Shown here piece after piece: positions 45,416 to 55,639 of a stretch of 64,000 bases of DNA; the stretch's first letter is position 1; each line of letters opens with the position of its first letter. The stretch is taken from NCBI GenBank assembly GCA_047967505.1, contig CM106539.1; one strand, given 5' to 3'. Below the pieces are notes generated by a model. It ran no database searches. It was not told the DNA's origin and saw only the letters and a list, made by a program, of their open reading frames with translations. Source of the stretch: Dipteris shenzhenensis (taxonomy: Eukaryota; Polypodiophyta; Polypodiopsida; Gleicheniales). Made by a program: the position numbers and the translations under genes.

Positions 45416-47728
45416 CAGAAATGAACTCTCGATACCTAGAATTGGTGAAAATGATACTAAATTGGCTAGAAATTTATTAAATTAGCACAATTAAAATGAT
45501 GGAGAAAATATATCATCAACAACTTAAACAAAATACAATGGGAAGGCCTCACAGGCTATCTTTCTTCTTGGCTAGTTTGAGTACATCGAGAATAGGGGTC
45601 TTTGAATCCCCTAATGGATTCCTAGATATAAATCTAGCTGCAACATCACTAGCATCCTCCTCTTCTGCTACCAAAGACATAGCCGTTGTCATCAATGCCC
45701 TACCATGAATGTTCGATCCAAAGGCATTGATAGCAACTAGGCGATGTACCAAAATGACTTTGTTGGCATTCTGACTAATGTTGGAGTATCCAATAGCACG
45801 CGACAATGCCTTGCACTTCAGCAGCTCCGAAGGACCTCGAGGATAAGTGAAATACCATGATATGCTCTGCGACTTTGCCAAGGTAATGAGCCAAAGAATG
45901 ATGTGGCCCAAATGTGCTGCAAACATTACCCCATCGAGATGAGAATTCATCAAGCTCAAATGCATCTTACAACAATTCAACAAACATTAGAAGATTGACA
46001 AAACAAATTATACTTAAAGAACATCAAAATAAAAAATATTGTTCAAGCTTACCACCACTACAGTGTCATCGGCTTCTATCCCTTTCTCATTTGCAATGTT
46101 GATGGAACCAGGTGCTATGTGATGTTCCATTTGGGAGGTGGACGCTTTCTCCTGACCTGTGTTGGAGGTGGAAGCTTCTGCATGAGAGGGTTGTGCATCG
46201 TATACGAACATGTCTGCATCCCTCATTGAAACTAGTGTCGTCAAGAGAAAGTCTTCCATTGTCTGGTCTTCAATACCTAAAACCCCGAGATCTTTGACAC
46301 TTGTGTCAACATCGAACCCCGATAGGACTCCGAGTGCCTCATCCTCTCATAGTCCAAAAAGAATCTCTATGTCATGGAGGAATATGTACTCTTCTCCATC
46401 GATGATGAGGGGGGACAAGGACCATAATTCTGAGTCTGGGTCAATGGTCTCCGATGCAGATTCTTGCTCTACTGGGGGCTCTTGAAGTAGGCTCAATGCT
46501 TGAGCTGCTTCCATCTCCTCTGGTGGATCATCAAGACTCTCTTCCATGTAGATGTCTTAGTCTAGTGTAGGGACGACTAGATCAACAGTTCTACTAGAGG
46601 GGGTGCTAGACGATGAGGCTTCTTGCTCTAAATTTCCTTCTTGGAGAAGGAAGATGAATGTCATCTCCCATGAAAGGAATTTGGTGCCTGTATTTCCTAT
46701 GATCCCTGCGTCTAGAATGTCTTGAACTTCAATTGTCCTGAACCCTTCATATGTAAGGTTGTCACAAAAGCGGGTCAAGCACTTTACAAACTTGGGTTCC
46801 TCTACGAACATATACTTTATGTAATCTATGGGAACCCATCTCTTTGAAGTGTGGTCAAGTGTATAGGCAAAATTTGAGAAATTATCTTGCATGTAAAGGA
46901 TGAGATCTGAGAAGTCATCCTTGGCTCGCATATATGTGCCTAGGACATCTAAAGACTTATTAAACACTAAAAATAGCTCTTCCTCATGATCTGCATGCAG
47001 TTCATGAGATGAAGTCATGGAACACAGTTCTAGCTGAATCCATGGCAAATAGCAGTTGATGGAGGGAGTAACTTTTGAGGATGGGAGTTTTAATGGCTCT
47101 CTAAATGTGAAAGTGAGAATGTGATGTAAAAAGGGCTCTTACCCCTTAATATATATCAAAACCCTAAAAATTAAAATTAATCATAAAATCCCCAAATTTT
47201 TTGAAAAACATTTACCATGAACTGAAAGGAGAAAACATTCAAAGAAATAACATTTTAATTTAATTGTCCATCATCTTTTGAAGCAATAACTAGGATTTGA
47301 CAGACAAAAAATTAAATGCTGCACTAGTTAAACACATTGTTAGCAATCTTTAAAGTTGCTGGAGGAATGAAATTGGCACTATGCATGCACTTCTCCACAC
47401 GGCGGTTGATCTTACCCACCATTTAAGGTAAAGTAGAAGGACTCTAACATGCCGTTCTCCATGACCAATAGGTGTTCTCGCATGTCCCTTAGAGTCAATT
47501 GCGATGTGACATTCACATTCTTGACATCTCCCTCTTCAACATCAATAGACAAACTTACCCCCATATTGTCTTCATCATTAGAGTCAAGGGGAAGCCACCG
47601 GCCATTTGTTTGCGTCCAGCGCCTGTACTAAAAAGCTAAATACAACATTTGGCATGACAAATGGTATCTAATAACCACATTGTCTTTACATGCGTGACAT
47701 TGAAACACATCACCATTTTGGTCACCTG

Positions 47729-47733
47729 ACCTG
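47729..47733. other. Target site duplication ACCTG, left
   Basis: ACCTG recurs at 48059-48063 on the other side of the solo LTR. Confidence 0.85.
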
Positions 47734-48058
47734 TGACAAAACATGTGTGCCTCAGGATCTATGGAGCACTCTAAGGTGGATGGAACCTATGTGGAAACAT
47801 GATGAAGAGAGTGCTCATGACATGTATCTCAAGTCAATTAGGTTCCAAGATAGATTAGCTTGGACTCATAAAGAGAATCTTGAGATAGTGCAAAGTGCTT
47901 GATTGATATTACTTCAAATGAACCTCCCTTTTATAGGTGAGGGTACTTACATCCATTTGCTTGCTCACATGTGGGATATATCCTCCATGCCATGTGGCAG
48001 CTTGGCCTTTGCTCATACCTTTGCTCTACATGTGCTCATGGCACCACAACTCTCAACA
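47734..48058 (-). mobile_element. Solo LTR of the 34895-37512 family
   Basis: 325 bp, nearly identical to the LTRs at 34895 and 37188, from TGACAAAACATGTG to CTCTCAACA, flanked by ACCTG duplications. The interior was removed by LTR-LTR recombination. It interrupts the minus-strand gene of the 34-bp-TIR element. Confidence 0.94.
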
Positions 48059-48989
48059 ACCTGGCTCTCGAATTCATCCCAAGTAAATCTTCAAGAGCAT
48101 TTTCATCTACACGCTTGCAGGACAACATAGTTTTTATTCTATGCATATGTATATTCTAAAATAAAGAAGCAAAAATGTGCAGAGGCATAAACCAAGATAA
48201 CCTTGCCCATTTGGATCCAAATGTAAACTTCATGGGCCATGCCCACATCCTTTGCAATCTTGTCCTTGTACGATTGCAATGTCCTCGAGTCCGCATTGCT
48301 ACAATCCATGTCTTGAAGTTGTGGTGGTGCAATGGTTTGCAGACGTCCATAGCTTGATGATGTCGTTGGAGTGATGTATGTTGCATTATACCAATACACA
48401 TTCTTCATTCGCAACAAGGAGGCCAACTTCTCCTTGGCATGCATTTGCTTACCTAAATACTCATGAATTGCAACAGTGAACTTGCCTATGAATGATTCAA
48501 CTGGTTCCCACTCCTTGAGGTCCGAAGGGAAAACATCTGACACCATGAATAAGAGCTCTTAGAAACCAAACACAAAATTTCCAAATGGACTCATTACACT
48601 TACAGAGGTGAAAAAGGTACATAGATAGAAAGGCTCACAGTGTGATGGTATCCTAGATTGATTGAATGATGGAGGAAGCCACATATCTTTTCCCATGTAA
48701 ACATGTTGCACTGTTGTGAGCCATCCTTTCTTCCCAAACTTGAACTTCAAGATGCACCCCTTCCACTCATGCAAGATGTCACCTCTCTTACTCTTGGGAA
48801 GCTTATGTGGACCTTTGTCCGATCCTTTCATTCACTATCCAGTAATTTAAGCTGTAGATGCAAGGGATCCACTCATCCAATGCATTTTTGGTGTTGTGGA
48901 AGACACAAGAGGTCACAACATTGCGTGGTCTTGTAGCCTTTCTCCTCACCATGCTTGCAGAGGTTGCAACAGCCAGAATGGGACTCCTA

Positions 48990-49290
48990 ACAAGGCAATG
49001 CAACTCCAAAGAGGCACAAAAGAGCGAGAAGGAGAGGGACAGAGCAGTAGCAACAACAGAGGCACAGGAGAGGTAGAAGGAGAGGGACAGAGCAGCTCCA
49101 ACAAAGGCACAAAAGAGGGAGAAGGAGAGGGACAAGAGCAGCAGCAACAGAGGCACAAGAGAGGGAGAAGGAGAGGGACAGAGCAACAGCAACAGAGGCA
49201 CATGAGAGGGAGAAGGAGAGGGATAGAGCAGCTCCAAAAGAGGCACAGGAGAGGGAGAGGGGAGAGAGAGAGAGAGAGAGAGAGGAGCTG
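48990..49290. repeat. GA-rich minisatellite, units of about 40-45 bp
   Basis: Units such as GAGGGAGAAGGAGAGGGACA with AGCAGCAACAGAGGCACA recur about six times and end in a (GA)n run. On the minus strand this is CT-rich and precedes the minus-strand gene, mirroring 41140-41630. Confidence 0.88.
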
Positions 49291-49839
49291 CAACAAGCAG
49301 GTTAGAGCAGGAGGGAGCAGAGAAAGAGGGGGAAGAGGGAAAATGCGTGGGATTTGGTCCAAATCTGAGTGACTTGGCAGGCTGGACCAGAATAGTGGGG
49401 GGCAGAGGCCCTAGAAAGAGGGAGGGGAGAAGAAAAATTCACCATTTGGGCCTTATCATCCCATTCAATGCAGTTTTGGGCTCATGTGGGGGAGGTGCAC
49501 CTAGTAGGAGGGTCAAACATTGGTTAAGAGGGGGGGTTGGGTGGTCCCTAGTGTAAGGGGAGCAACCAATAGGGGCTCTCTGCAGGCCTGCCTGCCCTCC
49601 ACCTCAACATACCATTGCCCCACACCTTCTAGCACTCTCATTGGTACACCTCAAATCACTCTCTAATCCCTTGAAATTAGGAAACACTAATTGGAGGCCC
49701 TTTTGAGACCCCAATTCTCCCCTAATGGTGGATGACATAGAAGATTAGGGTTTTTCCACCCACCAAAACTGAGTGGCTTTCTTTTGGTTCTCCCTCTCTC
49801 ATCCTCTTCTGTTAGGCTTCCTTTGAGAGCACTCTCAAC

Positions 49840-49851
49840 TGGTATCAGAGC
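49840..49851 (+). other. Primer-binding site (tRNA-iMet) of the second copia remnant
   Basis: TGGTATCAGAGC, an exact match to the standard plant site, continuing CCAAC. Confidence 0.9.
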
Positions 49852-51330
49852 CCAACTAGTCTCTCTAATGCTTATGGGTGGTCTAGCTGAGCCTGTGTAT
49901 GTGCCTGGAGCCTAGAGTCTACTATTGCAGCTCTGTGGGAGGATGGAGCAAGCTTGTGAGTGCTTGTTTGAGTTGCCCAGGTGGTATTGTAACTTATAGA
50001 AGCTTGCAAGTGGTTTTTGGGAGTCTTTGAGTGATTTTTTGCAAGCCTGCACGTGGTTTTGGAGTAAGAAGATGTTTTTTAACAAATTCCTTGTTTCTTT
50101 CAATGACGATGACTAAGAGTCCAAAATGGCCTACAATTGCCTACTTTTTGTGTCCATTTCACTTCGAGAGTTCAAAAACCCCTTCATTCTTGAATTTGGG
50201 ATCATTTCATTAGATTTCTGACTCATTGTCTCTGCTTCACTCTTTTTCTACCAGAGTGTTGGAACTCAAGTTTAAAGCAACCATTTGTAGATCTATCAGT
50301 TTCAGTGGGCTCAAGAGGTCCTTAAACTTCTGTATTGCTCATCATTCACACTCTGGTGGTGTTTAAAAATAGATCTATATGCAAAAACATTTCTTGGTCG
50401 TGTGTTGGACCTGGTGATTGGGACCACCGTTTCCAAAATCATTTGTTCCACTGCATTCCAGAGTCCCCAAAACCCCTACTTGTCAGCTCTTGCACAATTC
50501 CAAGGAGATTTGGAGAAGTTACATCTCTTTGCAACATCGAATCGTCTATTTCTCTGTCAAAAATCCATTCAAAGGTTCAAACCTTTGTTTTTTTAATCAG
50601 GTTAATTGCAAGGGTTGACTCCCCATTTCCCCATTCATCGGTTGGGATTTTGGAGTTCCAGCAAAAGAGAGATATTTGCAAATTGTCTTGCTGAGTCCAA
50701 TTATGAAGTGACACCCACGTTTTGAGGCATATTAAGCCCTATTTTCAATCGTGGTCATTGTTGTGGGGCCATGATTTTTGGAACATACCTTATGCAAATC
50801 ACTCTAGTTGCAGTCTAAGCCATGTGTGCTCATTTGTGGTTTGCATTGGGTCGTAGTGGATGCTTTATAGGCCATTTGGATGCATTGCAATCCTTGTTGG
50901 ATGCACTGATAGGCTCAGATTTCCTTGCGAGATGTGTTATTAATGGATGATTAGCACACAGATATGCTATTTTATGCTCAAGGATAGCTTTGACACATTG
51001 CAATTGATGCACTGATAGTGCTATGCTCTCTTAGATGAGACATTATTGATGCTTATTTCCATGGATGGCGTTTATGCTTGAGGCATTTGCCTTTTAATGG
51101 CATTGGGTTTGCCATTGTTTGGTCATTGGAGGTTGACATGTTCTTTTGCACTAGATTTGCTCATATGGATGCATAGTATATGCACATGAGTCAGTTGCAT
51201 TTTGATGCTTTGAGATTTGAGTTTTTTGGTGATATTACCCTCCGTTGTGGCAGACATATTTGGGTGCACCTAGTATTTGGTGTGATTCTTTCTTACAGAC
51301 ACTAGCAATTGGGATTTTGCTTTATTTGCA
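49852..51330 (+). other. Leader of the second copia remnant, non-coding
   Basis: About 1.5 kb without domains between the primer site and gag. It is unusually long for a copia leader, so it may include another insertion, but I see no terminal repeats. Confidence 0.45.
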
Positions 51331-51332
51331 TC

Positions 51333-53625
51333 ATGGCATCCTCTTCCATGTCTGAAAAATAGTTTTTTAGTATTAAAAAGTTTGATGGGACAAAATTTTC
51401 TCTATGGAAAGAATAGATAAGGGATCTACTTATTCAAAAGAAGCAAATTAAACCCTTGGAAGGAATTGCACTAAGCCTGCAGCTTTGTCGGAGGATGATT
51501 GGAATGAGTTGGATGCATTAGCATTAGCAAAGTCTATTGTTAGACTTTATCTTGTAGAGTCAGTTTATTTCACGATAGTAAATGAGCAGACTACAAAAGA
51601 TTTGTGGAAGAAATGATGTGCCACTTATAAGAAGGAAACTACCTCTAATAAAGTTTACCTCATAAAGAGGTTGTTTGATCTGTTGATGAAGGAATGGTTC
51701 TCCATTGTTTCTCACTTGAATTAATTCAATATTATTTTCAGCCAGCTTCAGGCTCAGAAGCTCAATTTTGATGTGGAGACCAAGGAAATATTCCTCTTGT
51801 GTTCATTGCCATCCTCATGGGATACGTTTTGTGAGTAACTTTGCACTTGGTGGAGTATTGAAGTTTGATGATGTTGTGGGTAGCTTGTTGGTCTCTAGAT
51901 CAGATGGAAGTCTATGGATGGCAACAAGAAGGATACAGCCTTAACTATGCAAAGGGTCAGATCATAGTTCAGAGGGAAGTCCCAAGAAAGAGAGAAGTCT
52001 CGTAGCAAATCTAGGGCATAGGAAACATTAAGTGTTACCATTGTGGCAACACAAGCCACACAAAAAAGGATTGCTATACGAGCTGAAAAGAGAGCAAAAG
52101 TATAAGAAAAAGAATGCAAATTGGGGTGCAAACAAGAAGGAAGAGAGTCCAAGTGAGGACAAAGGAAAATTGAAGATCGAGGAGATCAATGCAGTCATTG
52201 ATGATAGTGACAATGAAATTCTCTTCATGTCTAGTCTACTTTGCAGAGTTACTTACCACTTCAGATGATGCATATTCCTAGGATTGGATTTTGTATTCTG
52301 GTGCTTCATTCCATGTTACTCCCCATAGGGAATGATTCTCCACTTATGACAGTGGAAAGACAGGTTGTGTGCATCTTGGAAATAACCATGGATGTGACAT
52401 AGTGGGAGCCGGTGACATAAAGATTTCTTTTGAAAATGGGTCTACTTTTGTTTTGAGAAATGTGATACATGTTCCTAAGCTTACCAAGAGTCTCATTTCA
52501 GCAGGCCAGCTAGATGATGCTAGTTTTCAGACCACCTTTGGCTTTTAGAGTTGAAAAATTCAAAAAATGCTGTATGGTTTTGGCAAGAGGTGCCGTGTGG
52601 GACATTGTATCCCTTATATGTATCAGGGTGTTTGATCATGTTATTGCAATAACCGAGCAGCCAAGTACTTCTTTATGGCATTGCAGGTTGGGGCACATGA
52701 GCCAGAATGGAATGAGACTCTTATGCCATTTGGGTTATGTACTGCATTTGAGTTTTTCTAACTTTGAATTTTTTTGAACAATGTCTCTATGGGAAGCAAA
52801 CTAAATAAGCCCATAAAAGAAGGGGAAAGAAAGAGCTTGAAAGGCTTGATTTGGTGCATTTAGATGCATGCGGTCCCATGCCTACATGGTCATTAGGTAG
52901 GGCTAAATACTATGTGACATTCATTGATGATGCAACTAGGAAAGTGTGGGCTTATGCTATAGCTCGAAAGAGCGATGTGGTCTAGGTATTTCAAAAATGG
53001 CTAGCTTTGGTTGAAAATCAGTTACCTAGAACTCTTAAGTACCTACAAACTGACAATGGTGAAGAGTACCTCTCTCATGATTTTCAAGATTTGTTTGTTG
53101 ATAAACGTGGGATCAAGAGGGAGCTCACGCCCCCTTGTACTCTAGAGCAAAATTCAGCTGCAGAAAAGATGAAGCGCACCATTCAGGAAAGGTTACAATC
53201 TATGCTTTCCAATACAAGTCTTTCTGGTGGTTTTTGGGCCAAGGCAATGAAGACTACAATGATGTGATCAATACATCACCTTGTAAGAGTTTGGATGGTG
53301 GCACTATTGAAGAGGCATGGAGTGTCAAGAAGCCCTCTTACTCTTATTTGCATATATTTGGGTGTTAGGCATATGCGCATATGCCAAAAGAGCTTCAAAA
53401 GAAGCTACATCCTGTCTAGAAAATGCATCTTTCGGGGTTATGGTGAAAGTGGAGAGATGGGCTATCGCCTCTGGGATCCAGAAGCAAAAAAGATCATACA
53501 AAGCCATGATGTGGTCTTCAAGAAGATGCATAAGACACCCATGAGGGATGTGGAAATGAGGAGAGTCACTTTCTAGGATGTGAATCCACCAGCATATGTT
53601 GATAGACAACAAGTTGTCCATGCAC
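51333..53625 (+). pseudogene. Copia gag-protease-integrase, decayed
   Basis: Gag starts near 51333 (MASSSMSEK, then a stop, FSIKKFDGTKFSLWKE). Later blocks are a zinc knuckle (CYHCGNTSHTKKDCY, about 52033), a protease-like WILYSGASFHVTP with the catalytic Asp replaced by Tyr (about 52285), the GAG-pre-integrase motif (LWHCRLGHMSQNGM, 52674) and integrase (LDACGPMPTWSLG, FIDDATRKVWAY, LQTDNGEEYLS). There are many stops and frameshifts. The frame ends at about 53625 before any reverse transcriptase motif. Confidence 0.85.
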
Positions 53626-53912
53626 CGAGTGTGTAAGAAATGGTGCTAGTTAATGAGTTATATTATATAGCTCATACTATGTGCTATACATTATTTCTAT
53701 TATATATTGCTTTATTTCATCTTTCAAGCATATTGAATGAGTTATATAGCTCATATTGTGTGCTATGTACTTTATCTATAGTATATAAACTCTATTCTCT
53801 CAGCCTCTTGAGTAAGCTACATAGGTCATGATATGTGCTATGTACATTATCCCAACTCTATAGCACTCAATCTATTTTTCCAAGCATATTGTATGAGATA
53901 TATAGCTCATAC

Positions 53913-53920
53913 TGTGTACT
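53913..53920. other. Target site duplication TGTGTACT, left
   Basis: Repeated at 54730-54737. Removing the insertion and one copy restores a normal array unit. Confidence 0.88.
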
Positions 53921-54729
53921 CTGGGATTTTTTTAGTACGTTTTTTAAAAGAAAAGAATGTGCTTTTCGAATTAGAAATGCATGTGGATGTTCAAAACACA
54001 AAAAATGCATTTTTTATAATTGGTCAACGTGCACCTGTTGACTGGTTATCTACCGATCCCAACACCGACCGGTATTTTACCAAAAATACGACTGGTGTTG
54101 GAATTCATTGGTCGCTGAAAAGATAACGGTCGGTGAATCACCACACCAACCGCTATATAACAAATCGATCGGTGAAACAAAAAGCCAGTCAGTATATTTG
54201 GGAAAATACCGGTCGGTGTAGTGAAACACCGATCCGTGTGCATAGACTGAACACATGGCATGCATGCATTGGCCATAAAAACCAACCGGTGTGTAGACAT
54301 GTCAGCCAATACATGTCGAGTTGGATTCTATAAAAGGGCGCCTTCGTGTCATTCTTTTCCATAGTTCACTGAAATTCACCGGAGTTTTCCATAGTTTTCC
54401 GCATCTTCACTATTTTTTGCTTCTCCTTCAGGCTTTTGGTGAGCTTACCTCAATATTGTTCTCAATTAGGGCCAGGTGATGGCTCACTTTGGCCAGCTGG
54501 ATTCACTTCTCCTTAGTTGGGAGAAAAGAGAGGATCGGTATTATGAAATACCAATCGATGTTGTGTGAAGATACTGGCCGGTGTATAGGTATACCAACTG
54601 GGAACTGCGGTTGTGGATAAAAGTCTCTACTAGGGCATTTTAAAATGCCCTAGAGCAACTTTAAAAAAGTTTTAAAAATTTTAATACAACGTTTTAAAAC
54701 TGACGTTTTAATACTGCCACAAATCCCTA
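53921..54729. mobile_element. hAT-like non-autonomous insertion, 809 bp
   Basis: The ends read CTGGGATTT and (reverse complement of the right end) TAGGGATTT, with an exact 8-bp target duplication, as for hAT elements. The interior has no transposase. It holds many degenerate ACCGGTCGGTGT/ACCGACCGGT copies at about 54050-54300 and 54535-54600. Confidence 0.8.
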
Positions 54730-55639
54730 TGTGTACTATGTGCATTATCTCTGCTATATAGTAAGCAGTCTATTCTTCCAAGCATATTGAATGAGCTATA
54801 TAGCTCATGCTATGTGCTATGTACATTAACCCATGCTATATAGCACACAATCTATTCTTCCAAACATAATGTAGCTATATAGCTCATACTGTGTGCTATG
54901 TACATTATCTATGCTATATAACACTCACTCTATTCTCTTAGCCTACGGAATAAGATACATAGGTCATGCTATGTGCTATGTACATTATCCCTTCTCTCTA
55001 TAGCACTCAATATGTTCTTCCAAGCATACTGTATGAGCTATATAGCTCATACTGTGTTCTATGTACATTATCTCTGCTATATAGGAAGTAGTCTATTCTT
55101 CGAAGCATACTGAATGAGCTATATAGCTCATGCTATGTGCTATGTACATTATCTTATGCTATATGGAACAGAATCTATTGTTCCAAACATAATGTAGCTA
55201 TATAGTTTATATTGTGTGCTATGTACATTATCTATGCTATATAGCACACAATCTATTCTTTCAAGACTACTGAATGAGCTATATAGTGCATGTGTTGTAC
55301 ATTATTTCTGCTATATAGTCATTAATCTAATATTTCAAGCATGCTGAATGAGCTATATAGCTCATGCTATGTGCTATGTACATTATCCCATGCTATATAG
55401 CACTCAATCTATTCTTCCAAACATAATGTAGGAGCTATATAGCTCATATGTGTGCTATGTACATTATCTATGCTATATAGAACTCAATCTATTCTTTCAA
55501 GCTTACTAAATGAGCTATATAGCTCATGTGATGTACATTTTCTCTGCTATATAGTACTTAATCTAATATTTCAAGCATGCTAAATGAGCTATATATGATA
55601 ACACATATCACATGATTTTTGTATGCTACACGGCTGAGG

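Larger units (their letters stand above)
45549..48831 (-). pseudogene. Unrecognised element gene(s), minus strand
   Basis: I do not recognise the family. Several coding blocks follow in order on the minus strand: 48831-48600 (KGPHKLPKSKRGDILHEW, FKFGKKGWLTTVQHVYMG), 48546-48170 (WEPVESFIGKFTVAIHEYLG, MKNVYWYNATYI), about 47630-47430 (WTQTNGRWLPLD, DVEEGDVKNVNV), 47048-46557 (an acidic block), 46547-46050 (Glu-rich) and 45983-45549. At least two stops and a solo LTR interrupt it. Intron-like gaps have not been resolved. It may be one multi-exon gene convergent with the plus-strand gene. Confidence 0.4.
40932..49727. mobile_element. 8.8-kb element with perfect 34-bp terminal inverted repeats
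   Basis: Positions 40932-40965 and 49694-49727 are exact inverted copies, starting CATTAGGGGAGAATTGGGGT. Additional family ends at 26907 and 39392 share the same terminal base. Inside, a plus-strand gene starts after a CT-rich tract at the left and a minus-strand gene starts after a CT-rich (on its own strand) tract at the right, so the genes converge. A histone H3-like gene and a hairpin lie between them. I found no target duplication, so insertion as one unit is not proven. The superfamily is unrecognised. Confidence 0.68.
49840..53640 (+). mobile_element. Ty1/copia retrotransposon remnant, 3' part missing
   Basis: A perfect initiator-Met primer site starts at 49840. After a ~1.5-kb leader come gag, a CCHC knuckle, protease and integrase. 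Reverse transcriptase, RNase H and the 3' LTR are absent, the end being the tandem array at 53640. At most ~112 bp of 5' LTR lies between the primer site and the TIR end at 49727. Confidence 0.82.
53640..55612. repeat. ~85-bp tandem array with GAGCTATATAGCTC palindrome
   Basis: Roughly a dozen or more units, each with GAGCTATATAGCTCATACTG, GTGCTATGTACATTATC, GCTATATAGCACTCAATCTA and TTCCAAGCATACTGAA. The array is split by the insertion at 53921-54729. Units diverge by 10-25 percent. Position 53640 is also where the copia remnant ends, so the array may have grown from its 3' part or captured it. Confidence 0.88.

Noticed and set aside
40921-49740. A target site duplication for the 8.8-kb element
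   Set aside because: Bases flanking CATTAG on the two sides do not match at 2, 3, 8 or 9 bp whichever terminal base is chosen, so none is claimed.
49600-49839. Treating the 34-bp right TIR as part of the second copia 5' LTR
   Set aside because: The copy at 39392 loses homology exactly at the TIR end and lacks the sequence up to the primer site, so the TIR boundary is independent of the LTR.
53640-55612. CRISPR-like array
   Set aside because: The units are contiguous tandem repeats with no unique spacers, and the context is a eukaryotic transposon region.
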